DNA of 38,823 bases, taken from contig CAWZYQ010000015.1 of the NCBI GenBank assembly GCA_963966275.1, positions 1-38,823 on the forward strand, written 5' to 3'. Positions 1 to 7,906 of this stretch are shown here, piece by piece. Every line of letters begins with the position of its first letter. Position 1 is the stretch's first letter. The notes below the pieces were generated by a model. That model saw only the letters and a program-made list of their open reading frames with translations. It was not told the origin of the DNA and searched no databases. The translations under genes were made by a program, and so were the position numbers. The DNA comes from UBA10427 sp003500135. GTDB taxonomy: Bacteria; Bacteroidota; Bacteroidia; Cytophagales; Cyclobacteriaceae.

Positions 1-900
1 TAAATAGCCTTCATTAGCCACGTCAAGCACGCCCACATCAATAATGGCCCGATAGGAGGTCTGTCCGTAATCTTCTTCGTTGATCTCAAATGACTCTCCG
101 GATGGATTGGCCTCCATAGCGCCGATAGGAACCTTGGGTTTTTCTGTGATCTCAATAATTTCGGCATAAAGCTTAAACACATCGCTCTCCATTCCCGGTA
201 TGGTCTCTTCGGAGAACAGGTTATTGCCAAAGAATAGCGTTTCTCCTACTCGAAAGTGATTAACGCCGGCCGGGATTTGATGGCGAAATAAAAGGGGGAT
301 CACAACCGAAGTGCCACCGGTTACCCATGGTATTTTTCGATTAAAACGTGCTTCAATCAATTGCTCATACAAACTTAGCTGTACCAGCTTATCTTCAGAA
401 GGCATTACTCCGTACAGGCAGTTCAGGTTAGCGCCAATACCGGTCACTTCGATATTTGGCAATTCAAAGATACGCCCGTAGAAGTCCATAAGGTTTTCCC
501 CCATGATCCCTTCCCTGAGGTCGCCCAGTTCGATCATAATGATCACCTTATGGGTTTTGTTTTGCCTTCCTGCTTCTTCCGACAGCCACTGAATAGTAGT
601 AAATTCGGTATTGAAACTCGCATCGGCGTATTTGATTACATTTTTGATACTGCGTTTGGCAGGTGGTTTAATATACACAGTCTCGACATCCGGATTGATC
701 TTTTTGATCATTTTGAGGTTGGTGATACGTGCATCGCATATTTCACGAATGCCCATATCAATGAGGAACCGTATATACTTTTCTTCACCACATAGCAATT
801 TCGATACTACCGCCCACTCTGTGTCGTGTTCTTTAAAAAGTTTGTCGAGGAACTCGTAATTGTGTTGTAGCTTGTTTTTGTCTAAAGTTATATATGCCAT
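1..900 (-). CDS. Ornithine/alanine racemase-family PLP enzyme (3' end cut by window edge)
   Basis: Reading from the ATG at 898-900 on the minus strand gives about 300 uninterrupted residues that run off the left edge, so the C-terminus is missing. The protein begins MAYITLDKNKLQHNYEFL and carries AVVSKLLCG, where Lys34 is the likely PLP-binding lysine of a fold-type III (alanine racemase N-domain) barrel. Further on are GIGANLNCLYGVMP and GVNHFRVGETLFFG, which I associate with the alanine/ornithine racemase family (Orr and YhfX-like) rather than classical Alr. The expected reaction is interconversion of L- and D-amino acids, with ornithine as one known family substrate. It starts 3 bases after the stop of the neighbouring racemase, so it is the last visible gene of the same operon. 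The family call is firm; the substrate is unknown. Confidence 0.85.
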   Translation of the reverse strand, partial: MAYITLDKNKLQHNYEFLDKLFKEHDTEWAVVSKLLCGEEKYIRFLIDMGIREICDARITNLKMIKKINPDVETVYIKPPAKRSIKNVIKYADASFNTEFTTIQWLSEEAGRQNKTHKVIIMIELGDLREGIMGENLMDFYGRIFELPNIEVTGIGANLNCLYGVMPSEDKLVQLSLYEQLIEARFNRKIPWVTGGTSVVIPLLFRHQIPAGVNHFRVGETLFFGNNLFSEETIPGMESDVFKLYAEIIEITEKPKVPIGAMEANPSGESFEINEEDYGQTSYRAIIDVGVLDVANEGYL

Positions 901-903
901 TGT

Positions 904-2055
904 TTAATCAACTATTATTCTTGGTATATCCTTTGGTAAGCGCGTAAGCAACTCATAGTTGAGCTGGTTACTCAGTTCACCAAATGAAGCCACGGAAATA
1001 TCCAAATCACCCTGGCTCCCTATTAATACAACTTCATCACCCGGCTGAGGGTTCTCAACATTGGTCACGTCTATGAGCATCATGTTCATATTTACCAGGC
1101 CGATCACACTCACGCGTTGGCCATGCAGGAGCACGCGGCCATGATTGGATAGCGACCGGCTATATCCATGGGAATATCCAACAGGTATACTGGCCACGGT
1201 AATGTCGTTTTCAGCCATAAAGGTGGTGCCATACCCTACAAATTCACCGGTCTTGACCGATTTTATATCCATCAGGTGAGTTTTCCATGTGATTACCCGT
1301 TTTAACGGATCATGTTTATCCGGGTTTTTACCCAGGAAGTTTACAAATGTTTCCCGGCTGGGCCAGTAGCCATATTGCAATATGCCAATGCGTACCATGT
1401 CCATCATCGTTTTGGGAAAGTTGATCATGGCCGCAGAACAGGCAGTATGGTGCTTTACCCTTGGGAAACCTCTTTTTTCGAACCACTTAATGTGGTTATG
1501 CATCATTTTATATTGCCGCTGAATGCGGTAGTAGTTGGCCACGCTTTCTGCACCCGCAAAATGCGTACAAAGCCCTTTTACCTCCAACAGGGGCTCGTTT
1601 TCGCGAATAGTATTGAGGGTTACCTCAAATAGTTTTCTTGGAATACCGGTCCGGTTCATGCCCGTTTCCAGTTCGATGTGAATGCGGGCCGGTTTTTTCA
1701 CCTTTTTCGCCGCTGATAAAGCCTGTTGCAACCTGAACTGGTCGAATACATAAAACTCGATATCGTTTTCCACGCACCATTCCACGGCTTCCGGTTCCAC
1801 CATGCCCATGATCATTATTTTCACATGGTTTTGAAAACTTTGGTGTAGCGTATAAGCTTCAAAGGAATCAAAAACAGAAAAGTGCCTGATACCACAGTCT
1901 TTTGCTAAATGCGGAAATACTTCAATGCCATGGCCATAGGCGTTGCCTTTTACTACAGAGGAGTACACTCTTTCATCACCCACTCTGTTTTTCAAAAAGC
2001 GCAGGTTGTTGCACAGGGCCTCTTTACTCAACTCGATCACGGAGGTATTACGCAT
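904..2055 (-). CDS. Alanine racemase-like PLP enzyme
   Basis: This 383-residue protein has the full alanine racemase layout. The N-terminal PLP barrel contains SSVVKGNAYGHG, with Lys36 as the Schiff-base lysine. The C-terminal beta domain contains EFVGYGTTF, whose tyrosine matches the second catalytic base of Alr, and MVRIGILQYG corresponds to the conserved MVRPGIxLYG segment with Pro replaced by Ile. Length is normal for Alr. Its start overlaps the stop of the upstream M20 gene by one base (TAATG) and its stop lies 3 bases before the next racemase, so all are co-transcribed. The catabolic neighbourhood suggests a broad-spectrum or catabolic racemase instead of, or in addition to, the cell-wall D-alanine enzyme. 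Whether the genome has another alr cannot be seen here. Confidence 0.88.
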   Translation of the reverse strand: MRNTSVIELSKEALCNNLRFLKNRVGDERVYSSVVKGNAYGHGIEVFPHLAKDCGIRHFSVFDSFEAYTLHQSFQNHVKIMIMGMVEPEAVEWCVENDIEFYVFDQFRLQQALSAAKKVKKPARIHIELETGMNRTGIPRKLFEVTLNTIRENEPLLEVKGLCTHFAGAESVANYYRIQRQYKMMHNHIKWFEKRGFPRVKHHTACSAAMINFPKTMMDMVRIGILQYGYWPSRETFVNFLGKNPDKHDPLKRVITWKTHLMDIKSVKTGEFVGYGTTFMAENDITVASIPVGYSHGYSRSLSNHGRVLLHGQRVSVIGLVNMNMMLIDVTNVENPQPGDEVVLIGSQGDLDISVASFGELSNQLNYELLTRLPKDIPRIIVD

Positions 2056-3185
2056 TATTGCTGATCAATTTGGTGAATGATATGATAAAACATTTTACTT
2101 CCGCTGTCTATCAGGCTGTCCGGAAAATCATAATCCGGATTATGCAGTGCCGGTGTGTTTTCACCAGCCCCAAGCCCAAACATCGCACCTCTGAATTTTT
2201 TGGTGAACAACCCAAAATCTTCACCCCATTTAAAGGGTTCTTTCTTTTCGTGGATATCGTATTTCAGCTCACAGGCCGCCTGCCGTATAAAAACAACAGC
2301 GGATGGGTCATTTTGGTTACTGAAAAATTCCTGTGTCCACGATATATCGCACTGAATGCCGTAGTGGTCGCAGATTTGCATAACCAACTCTGTGGCTTTC
2401 TGGGATTGCAACTTCATCACCTTATTGCTCCACGATCGAAAGGTAAAACCCATTTCGGCCTCACCTGCCGAGGTGCCATAGGCTCTTTCTCCCAGCTCGA
2501 CAAAGATTGTGGTCACCAGGAAGAAATCCTCTGCTGTAATATCCGGTGTGGCAATATCAAGTAAGGCTTTGATGATATCAGCCGTGGGCGCTCCGGGGTT
2601 GATGCCATTCTCCGGTTCAGCTGCATGTGAAGTTTTGCCTTTCAAAGCGATCACCATGCTGCGTGCTGCAGGTGTGAAAGCCCTTTCTTTCACGATCACC
2701 TGATTCAGAGGATAGCCCGGAATATTGTGGAGTGCATACACAAAGTCGGGCTCTATATCAAATGCGGGGTCCTCCAAAACACCGGCTGCCCCTTCACCTA
2801 CTTCTTCAGCAGGTTGGAAAACGAGGTGGACATCGGTCTTTTCCATCCTTTTTTCACTGAGCAAATTGGCCAGCGCTACCAGGATGGCAGTGTGTCCATC
2901 GTGTCCGCATTTGTGTGCTACCCGTTTTTTTGTCGACCGGTAGTCAAACTCATTGATCTCCTGAATAGGCAGGGCGTCCATATCACCTCTAATCAACACA
3001 CTCTTCCCGCTGTTTTGGCTTTTAAATGAGGCCAAAACACCCGTTTTTCCTACCTTTTTTAATTCATCATGGTCCATCGATTCCAGGGCTTCCATCACGA
3101 GTGCCTGAGTTTGGAATTCCTCTCCTGATAGTTCAGGGTTCCTGTGAATCTTTTTTCTCAGTTCAATAAGTTCGTCTGTAGACAT
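2055..3185 (-). CDS. M20 family amidohydrolase (N-acyl amino acid hydrolase-like)
   Basis: A 376-residue metal-dependent amidohydrolase of peptidase family M20 (AmhX/hippuricase/IAA-amino acid hydrolase type). Visible motifs are RGDMDALP, KCGHDGHTA (metal-binding Cys/His/Asp), QPAEEVGEGAAG (catalytic and metal-binding glutamates), ALHNIPG and a C-terminal PALHNPDYDFPD. No signal peptide is seen, so it should be cytoplasmic. Members typically hydrolyse N-acyl amino acids or small peptides, releasing a free amino acid. Its position between a symporter/acetyltransferase pair and two racemases suggests it frees an imported amino acid for racemisation. The acyl group and side chain cannot be told from sequence. 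Confidence 0.88.
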   Translation of the reverse strand: MSTDELIELRKKIHRNPELSGEEFQTQALVMEALESMDHDELKKVGKTGVLASFKSQNSGKSVLIRGDMDALPIQEINEFDYRSTKKRVAHKCGHDGHTAILVALANLLSEKRMEKTDVHLVFQPAEEVGEGAAGVLEDPAFDIEPDFVYALHNIPGYPLNQVIVKERAFTPAARSMVIALKGKTSHAAEPENGINPGAPTADIIKALLDIATPDITAEDFFLVTTIFVELGERAYGTSAGEAEMGFTFRSWSNKVMKLQSQKATELVMQICDHYGIQCDISWTQEFFSNQNDPSAVVFIRQAACELKYDIHEKKEPFKWGEDFGLFTKKFRGAMFGLGAGENTPALHNPDYDFPDSLIDSGSKMFYHIIHQIDQQ

Positions 3186-3194
3186 TTTTTCTTT

Positions 3195-3635
3195 TTACCT
3201 TTTCCATCTCATTTCGAGGTAAGGATTGGTGAAGCCCATCTTTTCGTAAAGGAACTTCGCCGGGTTGTCTTTTTCAACATGAAGCGCTATATCTCCTTCA
3301 CTGTTATCAATGGTTGACTGCATTAACTTTTTGCCCATCCCCTTACCTCTTTGATTGCGGTGAACGGCAATATATACCAGTATGTTTTCAGGTATATAAC
3401 CGCCCATTCCCGTCTTATTGATCACTACAGCGCCAACAGTTTCGCCATTTTCTTCTGCATGAACTATAAAGCCTCCCGGTCGTCCATCTATCGCCATGGC
3501 ATAGTCGACTGCTTTTCTGATATACTTCCTGTCGTCGCCGTATTGATCGAGATATTCGTAGAGGAAAGATACTACTTTCTCCAGTTTTTCTTCGGTATAA
3601 TTGCCTTTTGTTATGATTTCAATTGTAGCGTCCAT
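3195..3635 (-). CDS. GNAT family N-acetyltransferase
   Basis: A 146-residue GNAT-fold protein. The acetyl-CoA pyrophosphate-binding motif is clear as RNQRGKGMGKKLMQ near residues 94-107, preceded by a beta strand ending ILVYIAVH. It continues with ALHVEKDNPAKFLYEKMGF, the usual GNAT C-terminal segment. Length is typical for single-domain GNATs. It lies 9 bases upstream of the M20 gene and about 30 bases downstream of the symporter gene, all in one orientation. A reasonable inference is N-acetylation of an amino acid or derivative handled by this operon, possibly opposing the M20 deacylase. The substrate is not identifiable. Confidence 0.85.
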   Translation of the reverse strand: MDATIEIITKGNYTEEKLEKVVSFLYEYLDQYGDDRKYIRKAVDYAMAIDGRPGGFIVHAEENGETVGAVVINKTGMGGYIPENILVYIAVHRNQRGKGMGKKLMQSTIDNSEGDIALHVEKDNPAKFLYEKMGFTNPYLEMRWKR

Positions 3636-3664
3636 AATTGAGTATTTGTCGTTTTAATATTGCA

Positions 3665-5098
3665 TTATTGAGATATAAGTCGTCTTTCGATCATGTGAAC
3701 CACCTGGTATACAATAAATGACACGGTCAATCCGAAAATAATTGGATCGAGGTTGTAAGGCAGTTCGGTATTTAAATATGTCAATACGAGTGTCAGACCG
3801 CCACCGCTGAGCATAGACAGTATCGCGCCTGTAGAATTCGGCTTTTTGTTAAAAACACCAGCCAGCACCGGTACCAGCAGACCCGATACCATAAAAGAAT
3901 AGGAGAGGAGCATCAGGTCAAGTACATTTTCCATCGTGGAGGCTATGGTTATGGCTGTCGCTCCGATAATGAAGGTGATGATTTGAGAGAAGCGGAGCTC
4001 TTTTTTATGACTCATCCTTTTGTGTGTACTGATTATGTCAGTCATGATATTGCCTGAAGCGGCCATCAGGCAGCTATCGGCAGTGGATAAAATGGCCGAG
4101 AAATAAGCCGACATCATTAACCCCATTAGGCCAACGGGAAGCACATTTTTCAAAAGCAGTGGCAATCCTATTTCCTCATCAATTTCTGCCAGAGCTGTAT
4201 AACCATCGCCTTCAAACATACCCTGAATAAGCGCAGCACGCGCAAACAGGCCCAATAATACACCCAGGAATGCCATGATCGGGTACTCGAACAAACCCGC
4301 TATAAACCAGGCGCGCTTTGCCGTTTTGACATCACGGCAGGCATATATTCTCTGGTAAAGTGTCATGCCGACAAACCAGATTGGGATTATTGTTATGCCC
4401 CAGTTGGCAAATTGAACCCAGGTGATGTTTTGTAAGGATAAAAAGGATAAATCAATAGTTGCTTTGAGCCCTTCTACGCCGCCGACACTATAATAACCCA
4501 GTGGTATGCCAATGAATAAAAGGCCTCCCATGAGGATGATCCATTGGATCGTATCGGTATAGATCACGGCTTTTAAGCCACCCATCACAGTATACACTAC
4601 GGCAATAGAACCCATAATGATCAGGGCCTGGAAAAGACCCAGGCCGTCGAAAGTGGCGGAGGCAAGTTTGGCGCCTGCCAGTATTTGAGAGCTGGTAAAG
4701 CCCAGGTATCCGATAGCCGAAATGATTCCTGCTAGCAGGGCCACCCTTTTGTTGAAAAAGTGCTCAAATATCTGAGGGAAAGTAAATAGCTTTTCTTTAC
4801 TGGACAGGGGGTAAACTTTTGGTATCAACACGATTGCACTGAGCCATGCGCCGATAAGACCGGTGAAGAGCATCCATGAGCCGCTTAGGCCTATTGTGAA
4901 GCCCAGGCCACCCAGGCCTATAGAAAACCCACCGCCAACATCGGTCGCCACTACCGATAACCCCACGTGGCCACTTCCCATGTCACGACCACCCACGTAG
5001 TAGTCTTCATTATTTTTATTTCGCCTGAGAAAATAGTATCCAACGCCTAACATGAGCGCCATGTAGACGAAAAATATGATGATATCTGCTATATGCAT
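3665..5098 (-). CDS. Sodium:solute symporter (SSS family)
   Basis: A 477-residue polytopic inner-membrane protein with about 13 hydrophobic helices. The N-terminus contains YYVGGRDMGSGHVGLSVVA, typical of the SSS family (PutP/SglT/PanF fold), and mid-protein STADSCLMAASGN matches the conserved transmembrane-8 region that contributes to sodium binding. Family members couple sodium entry to import of amino acids, carboxylates, sugars or vitamins. As first gene of the minus-strand run ahead of GNAT, M20 and racemase genes, it is most simply the importer of the amino-acid-like substrate they process. A 206-base gap separates it from the upstream MarR gene, enough for its own promoter and operator. 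Confidence 0.9.
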   Translation of the reverse strand: MHIADIIIFFVYMALMLGVGYYFLRRNKNNEDYYVGGRDMGSGHVGLSVVATDVGGGFSIGLGGLGFTIGLSGSWMLFTGLIGAWLSAIVLIPKVYPLSSKEKLFTFPQIFEHFFNKRVALLAGIISAIGYLGFTSSQILAGAKLASATFDGLGLFQALIIMGSIAVVYTVMGGLKAVIYTDTIQWIILMGGLLFIGIPLGYYSVGGVEGLKATIDLSFLSLQNITWVQFANWGITIIPIWFVGMTLYQRIYACRDVKTAKRAWFIAGLFEYPIMAFLGVLLGLFARAALIQGMFEGDGYTALAEIDEEIGLPLLLKNVLPVGLMGLMMSAYFSAILSTADSCLMAASGNIMTDIISTHKRMSHKKELRFSQIITFIIGATAITIASTMENVLDLMLLSYSFMVSGLLVPVLAGVFNKKPNSTGAILSMLSGGGLTLVLTYLNTELPYNLDPIIFGLTVSFIVYQVVHMIERRLISQ

Positions 5099-5232
5099 GG
5101 TTGTTTAAAAAAGTCGTTTTTGTTTCAACACAAAAAATTTAAAAAATTAAGAGGCCCTGGTTTGAATTAGAGTTGTTAAAGGAGCAGGAAATGTCCTTTT
5201 TGTGCTGAGTGATTTTTTTCGATCTTTCATTA

Positions 5233-5252
5233 GTAGATTAAATAGTTTCTAC
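5233..5252. promoter_or_regulatory. Possible MarR operator-like inverted repeat
   Basis: The 20-base element has 5-base inverted arms GTAGA and TCTAC around an AT-rich 10-base centre. It lies in the gap between the MarR stop and the symporter start, in the expected place for a repressor site controlling the symporter operon. The arms are short and AT-rich DNA produces such pairs by chance, so this is only a pointer. Confidence 0.2.
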
Positions 5253-5304
5253 ACGAACAAAATTAAGACAAATAAAAAGAATATGGAAATTTAAGTTCAA
5301 AAAG

Positions 5305-5793
5305 CTATTGTTTAACAATCGGATCGTTGATGGCCAGCATGGGCGCTGCATCGATCTTGTCGATATCCATTATTTCCACCAACATATGGATTGCTTCATT
5401 AAGTTGGTTGATTTTGTCGGGGGGCAGTTTGGCCAGTTTTTTCATCAGTTTCTCCTGCATCAAAGGTGGTATTTGATCCAGTAGTGAAGCGCCGTTGGAA
5501 GTGATGACAATATGCGAAACGCGCTTATCACCTTGCATTTTGGGCAGCCGCGCCAGAAATCCCTTTTTTTCCAGCCTTTGTACAATACCTGTTACAGTTG
5601 AGGCATTGAGGTTTAAAAAATTTTTAATTTCAGTGGGTGTGGCCTTATATTCCAGTTTGCTTTTCAGGTAATTGAGCGTGAGTAACTGTGGAATACTAAC
5701 GCCGTATTCCTTCTCGATACGTTTGCTCTCCAGATTGATTGAACGGATGATCTTTCGAATATCAATTAACAGATTTGAGTAGTTGTTTTCCAT
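5305..5793 (-). CDS. MarR family transcriptional regulator
   Basis: I place the start at the ATG at 5791-5793, giving MENNYSNLLID and 162 residues. An upstream in-frame ATG at 5862 would add 23 atypical residues and cross the candidate promoter. The winged helix-turn-helix is clear: ATPTEIKNFLNLNASTVTGI is the recognition region, followed by VQRLEKKGFLARL and the wing GDKRVSHIVIT, flanked by amphipathic dimerisation helices. MarR proteins usually bind small ligands and regulate adjacent genes. Here the neighbours are the symporter operon on the same strand and a divergent MscS gene 126 bases away. The most likely target is the amino-acid-derivative uptake operon downstream, which is inference from position. 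Confidence 0.88.
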   Translation of the reverse strand: MENNYSNLLIDIRKIIRSINLESKRIEKEYGVSIPQLLTLNYLKSKLEYKATPTEIKNFLNLNASTVTGIVQRLEKKGFLARLPKMQGDKRVSHIVITSNGASLLDQIPPLMQEKLMKKLAKLPPDKINQLNEAIHMLVEIMDIDKIDAAPMLAINDPIVKQ

Positions 5794-5815
5794 AAGTTCG
5801 GAATAAAAATATGGA

Positions 5816-5823
5816 CAAATATA
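5816..5823 (-). promoter_or_regulatory. Candidate -7 element for marR
   Basis: On the minus strand this reads TATATTTG, a perfect match to the Bacteroidota -7 consensus TAnnTTTG. It would start transcription about 15 bases before the chosen MarR start codon. No good TTTG is present at the -33 spacing, so the promoter is only half supported. It also argues against the longer upstream MarR start. Confidence 0.35.
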
Positions 5824-5919
5824 AGTGGCATGTTTTGATTTTGAGAAATATTTTCTGTACAAACTATCGTTAGCGCCAGTTTTGCTACATTTTTTCTAAA
5901 TTGACACAAAAGAAAAAAC

Positions 5920-7020
5920 ATGGAAGACATCATAGATTTGTTTAATAATGACCAGTGGCTTTGGCTGGTCATTCTAGGTACACTTTTTATTACTTTTATT
6001 GTTCACTTTTGGGGCTACAAAGTGGGATGCCGCTGGATTGCCAAAACAGATAATCATCATATAAAAATACTTTTCACTAAGGCGCGGTATCCTTCGCTGA
6101 TTGTCCTATGGTTGATTGAACTCAATATTTTCCGGGGTTCATACCTCGAGACTAAGAGTGATAAAATATGGATAGACCATCTGATTTATATTCTTACTGT
6201 CACGATGGTCTCTTGGCTGCTCATTGCCATAGTGTTGGCTGCCAAGCGAATGATTTTATCAAAGTATGATATCAAACAAAAAGATAATCTCAGAGCGCGA
6301 AAGCTGCATACGCAGCTCAACGTCCTGAAAAATATCATTGTGACTATCATTGTCATACTGGGTGTTGGCATAGCGCTTATGACATTCGACCAGGTAAAAC
6401 AATTGGGTACCAGCATTTTGGCTTCTGCTGGTGTGGCAGGGATCATTATTGGCTTTGCTGCACAGAAAAGTATTGCAACTGTGCTGGCAGGGTTTCAGAT
6501 TGCCATGACACAACCCATTCGTATTGATGACGTAGTGATTGTAGAAAATGAATGGGGCAGAATAGAGGAGATCACCCTGACCTATGTAGTGGTCCTGATT
6601 TGGGATCAGCGCAGGCTGATAATACCGATCACTTACTTTATTGAAAAGCCTTTCCAGAACTGGACGAGGGAAAATTCTATGATTTGGGGCACAGTGTTTA
6701 TTTATACTGATTATACCATGCCTGTCCAGGCTTTAAGGGAGGAATTGACCCGTTTGGTAAAAGGTACCGATTTATGGGATGGTAAAATCAATGTATTACA
6801 GGTTACCAATGCAACCGAAAGCGCCATGGAGATCAGGGCTTTGGTGAGTGCAGTTGATTCCCCAACAGCCTGGGATCTTAGGGTATACCTGAGAGAAAAG
6901 CTGATTGAGTTTATTCAAAAGGAATATCCGGAGTCTCTGCCAAAATCAAGGGTAATCATAAAACAATCTGATTTAACAAATAGTGCTACTGGTGCAAACA
7001 ACAAAAGTCAAGTAACGTGA
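5920..7020 (+). CDS. MscS family mechanosensitive ion channel
   Basis: A 366-residue inner-membrane protein. Hydrophobic segments lie roughly at residues 13-33, 58-72, 86-107 and 135-156, followed by the pore-lining helix and beta domain of MscS: ASAGVAGIIIGFAAQKSI, then QPIRIDDVVIVENEWGRIEEITLTYV. The C-terminal alpha/beta cytoplasmic domain follows, with a polar tail. Family members release solutes on hypo-osmotic shock. Start ATG at 5920 gives MEDIIDLF. It is divergent from marR and convergent with the peroxiredoxin gene, with a shared terminator between. It is longer than E. coli MscS (286 residues) because of extra N-terminal helices, as in many Bacteroidota homologues. Confidence 0.92.
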   Translation: MEDIIDLFNNDQWLWLVILGTLFITFIVHFWGYKVGCRWIAKTDNHHIKILFTKARYPSLIVLWLIELNIFRGSYLETKSDKIWIDHLIYILTVTMVSWLLIAIVLAAKRMILSKYDIKQKDNLRARKLHTQLNVLKNIIVTIIVILGVGIALMTFDQVKQLGTSILASAGVAGIIIGFAAQKSIATVLAGFQIAMTQPIRIDDVVIVENEWGRIEEITLTYVVVLIWDQRRLIIPITYFIEKPFQNWTRENSMIWGTVFIYTDYTMPVQALREELTRLVKGTDLWDGKINVLQVTNATESAMEIRALVSAVDSPTAWDLRVYLREKLIEFIQKEYPESLPKSRVIIKQSDLTNSATGANNKSQVT

Positions 7021-7081
7021 TAGCATTAAAACAACAGTGTAGTTGGTAAGTGGTTGGTTTTCATGGTTGTTTGTTTTGTTT

Positions 7082-7115
7082 AAAAGGGTTACGACAGTTT
7101 TGCCGTAACCCTTTT
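7082..7115. terminator. Intrinsic terminator between convergent genes
   Basis: A perfect 12-base stem (7082-7093 with 7104-7115) has a 10-base loop. The stem carries A residues on its left arm and T residues on its right, so it can act in both directions. It lies between the MscS gene on the plus strand and the peroxiredoxin gene on the minus strand, which it can serve together. Confidence 0.85.
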
Positions 7116-7149
7116 TAATTCTAAACCTCATTATTTCACAGGAGGTAGC

Positions 7150-7599
7150 TTATTGTAATATCTGGGCCGTATGATCCTTGGTTTTGACCTTTTGGATTAC
7201 CTCTTCAATTACTCCGTTTTCATCTATCAAAAAGGTTGTGCGAAGGGTACCCATGTATTTTTTGCCATACATGCTTTTCTCACCCCAGGTGCCGTACGCT
7301 TCGTGTACCTTATGATCGGTATCAGCGATAAGCCTGAAGGGAAGCGATTGCTTGTCGATAAATTTCTGATGCGATTTCTCATCGTCCTGGCTTACACCTA
7401 CCACCTCGTATCCGGCCTTTTGCAGGGCCTCATAGTTGTCGCGCAGGTTACAGGCTTCGGCAGTACAACCGGGTGTATTGTCTTTAGGATAGAAGTACAA
7501 CACTAACTTTTTGCCTTTGAAATCACTGAGACTGATTGATTCGCCATTTTGGTCTTTGGCATTGAAATCGGGTGCTTTGTCACCGGTATTTAATTCCAT
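7150..7599 (-). CDS. bcp: Thioredoxin-dependent peroxiredoxin, Bcp/PrxQ type
   Basis: The 149-residue protein starts MELNTGDKAPDFNAKDQNG. An in-frame ATG 12 bases upstream (7611) would add only MLNT and is an alternative start. The peroxiredoxin motif FYPKDNTPGCTAEACNLRD shows the peroxidatic cysteine (Cys45 here) and the resolving cysteine five residues later (Cys50), the spacing of Bcp/PrxQ proteins. A conserved GTLRTTFLIDENG segment near the C-terminus contains the active-site arginine region. It reduces hydrogen peroxide and organic hydroperoxides with electrons from thioredoxin in the cytoplasm. It is monocistronic as far as can be seen. Confidence 0.95.
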   Translation of the reverse strand: MELNTGDKAPDFNAKDQNGESISLSDFKGKKLVLYFYPKDNTPGCTAEACNLRDNYEALQKAGYEVVGVSQDDEKSHQKFIDKQSLPFRLIADTDHKVHEAYGTWGEKSMYGKKYMGTLRTTFLIDENGVIEEVIQKVKTKDHTAQILQ

Positions 7600-7906
7600 A
7601 GTATTTAGCATTTTTAGTTTCGGGTAAACCTATACTTTCAATAATGGAATTTAAACCAAAGGAAAACCAAAAAGTTTTTAATTTTAAGGGTTCAAGTGTT
7701 CAGGTTAAGTTTAATGTTACATGTTGAAGAATAAATAAGAGTGCATGGGTTAAAACTTCAGAAGTTCAGATTAAATGTTAATCGTATTATATCACTTTTT
7801 GAAATAGGAAATTAGAAATTAACTTAGAATAATTAACAATTACACGCTTAACCACTATATTAACAAACCATTTTAAGAACACTACCTTGATTTAACAGCG
7901 CTTGAA

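Noticed and set aside
550..859. Overlapping plus-strand ORFs near the left edge
   Set aside because: Both are shadows of the minus-strand racemase-family gene, which is open over the full 900 bases.
1902..2564. A 220-codon plus-strand ORF opposite the racemase/M20 genes
   Set aside because: It lies antisense to two well-supported enzymes with catalytic motifs, its residues match no family, and it crosses both genes.
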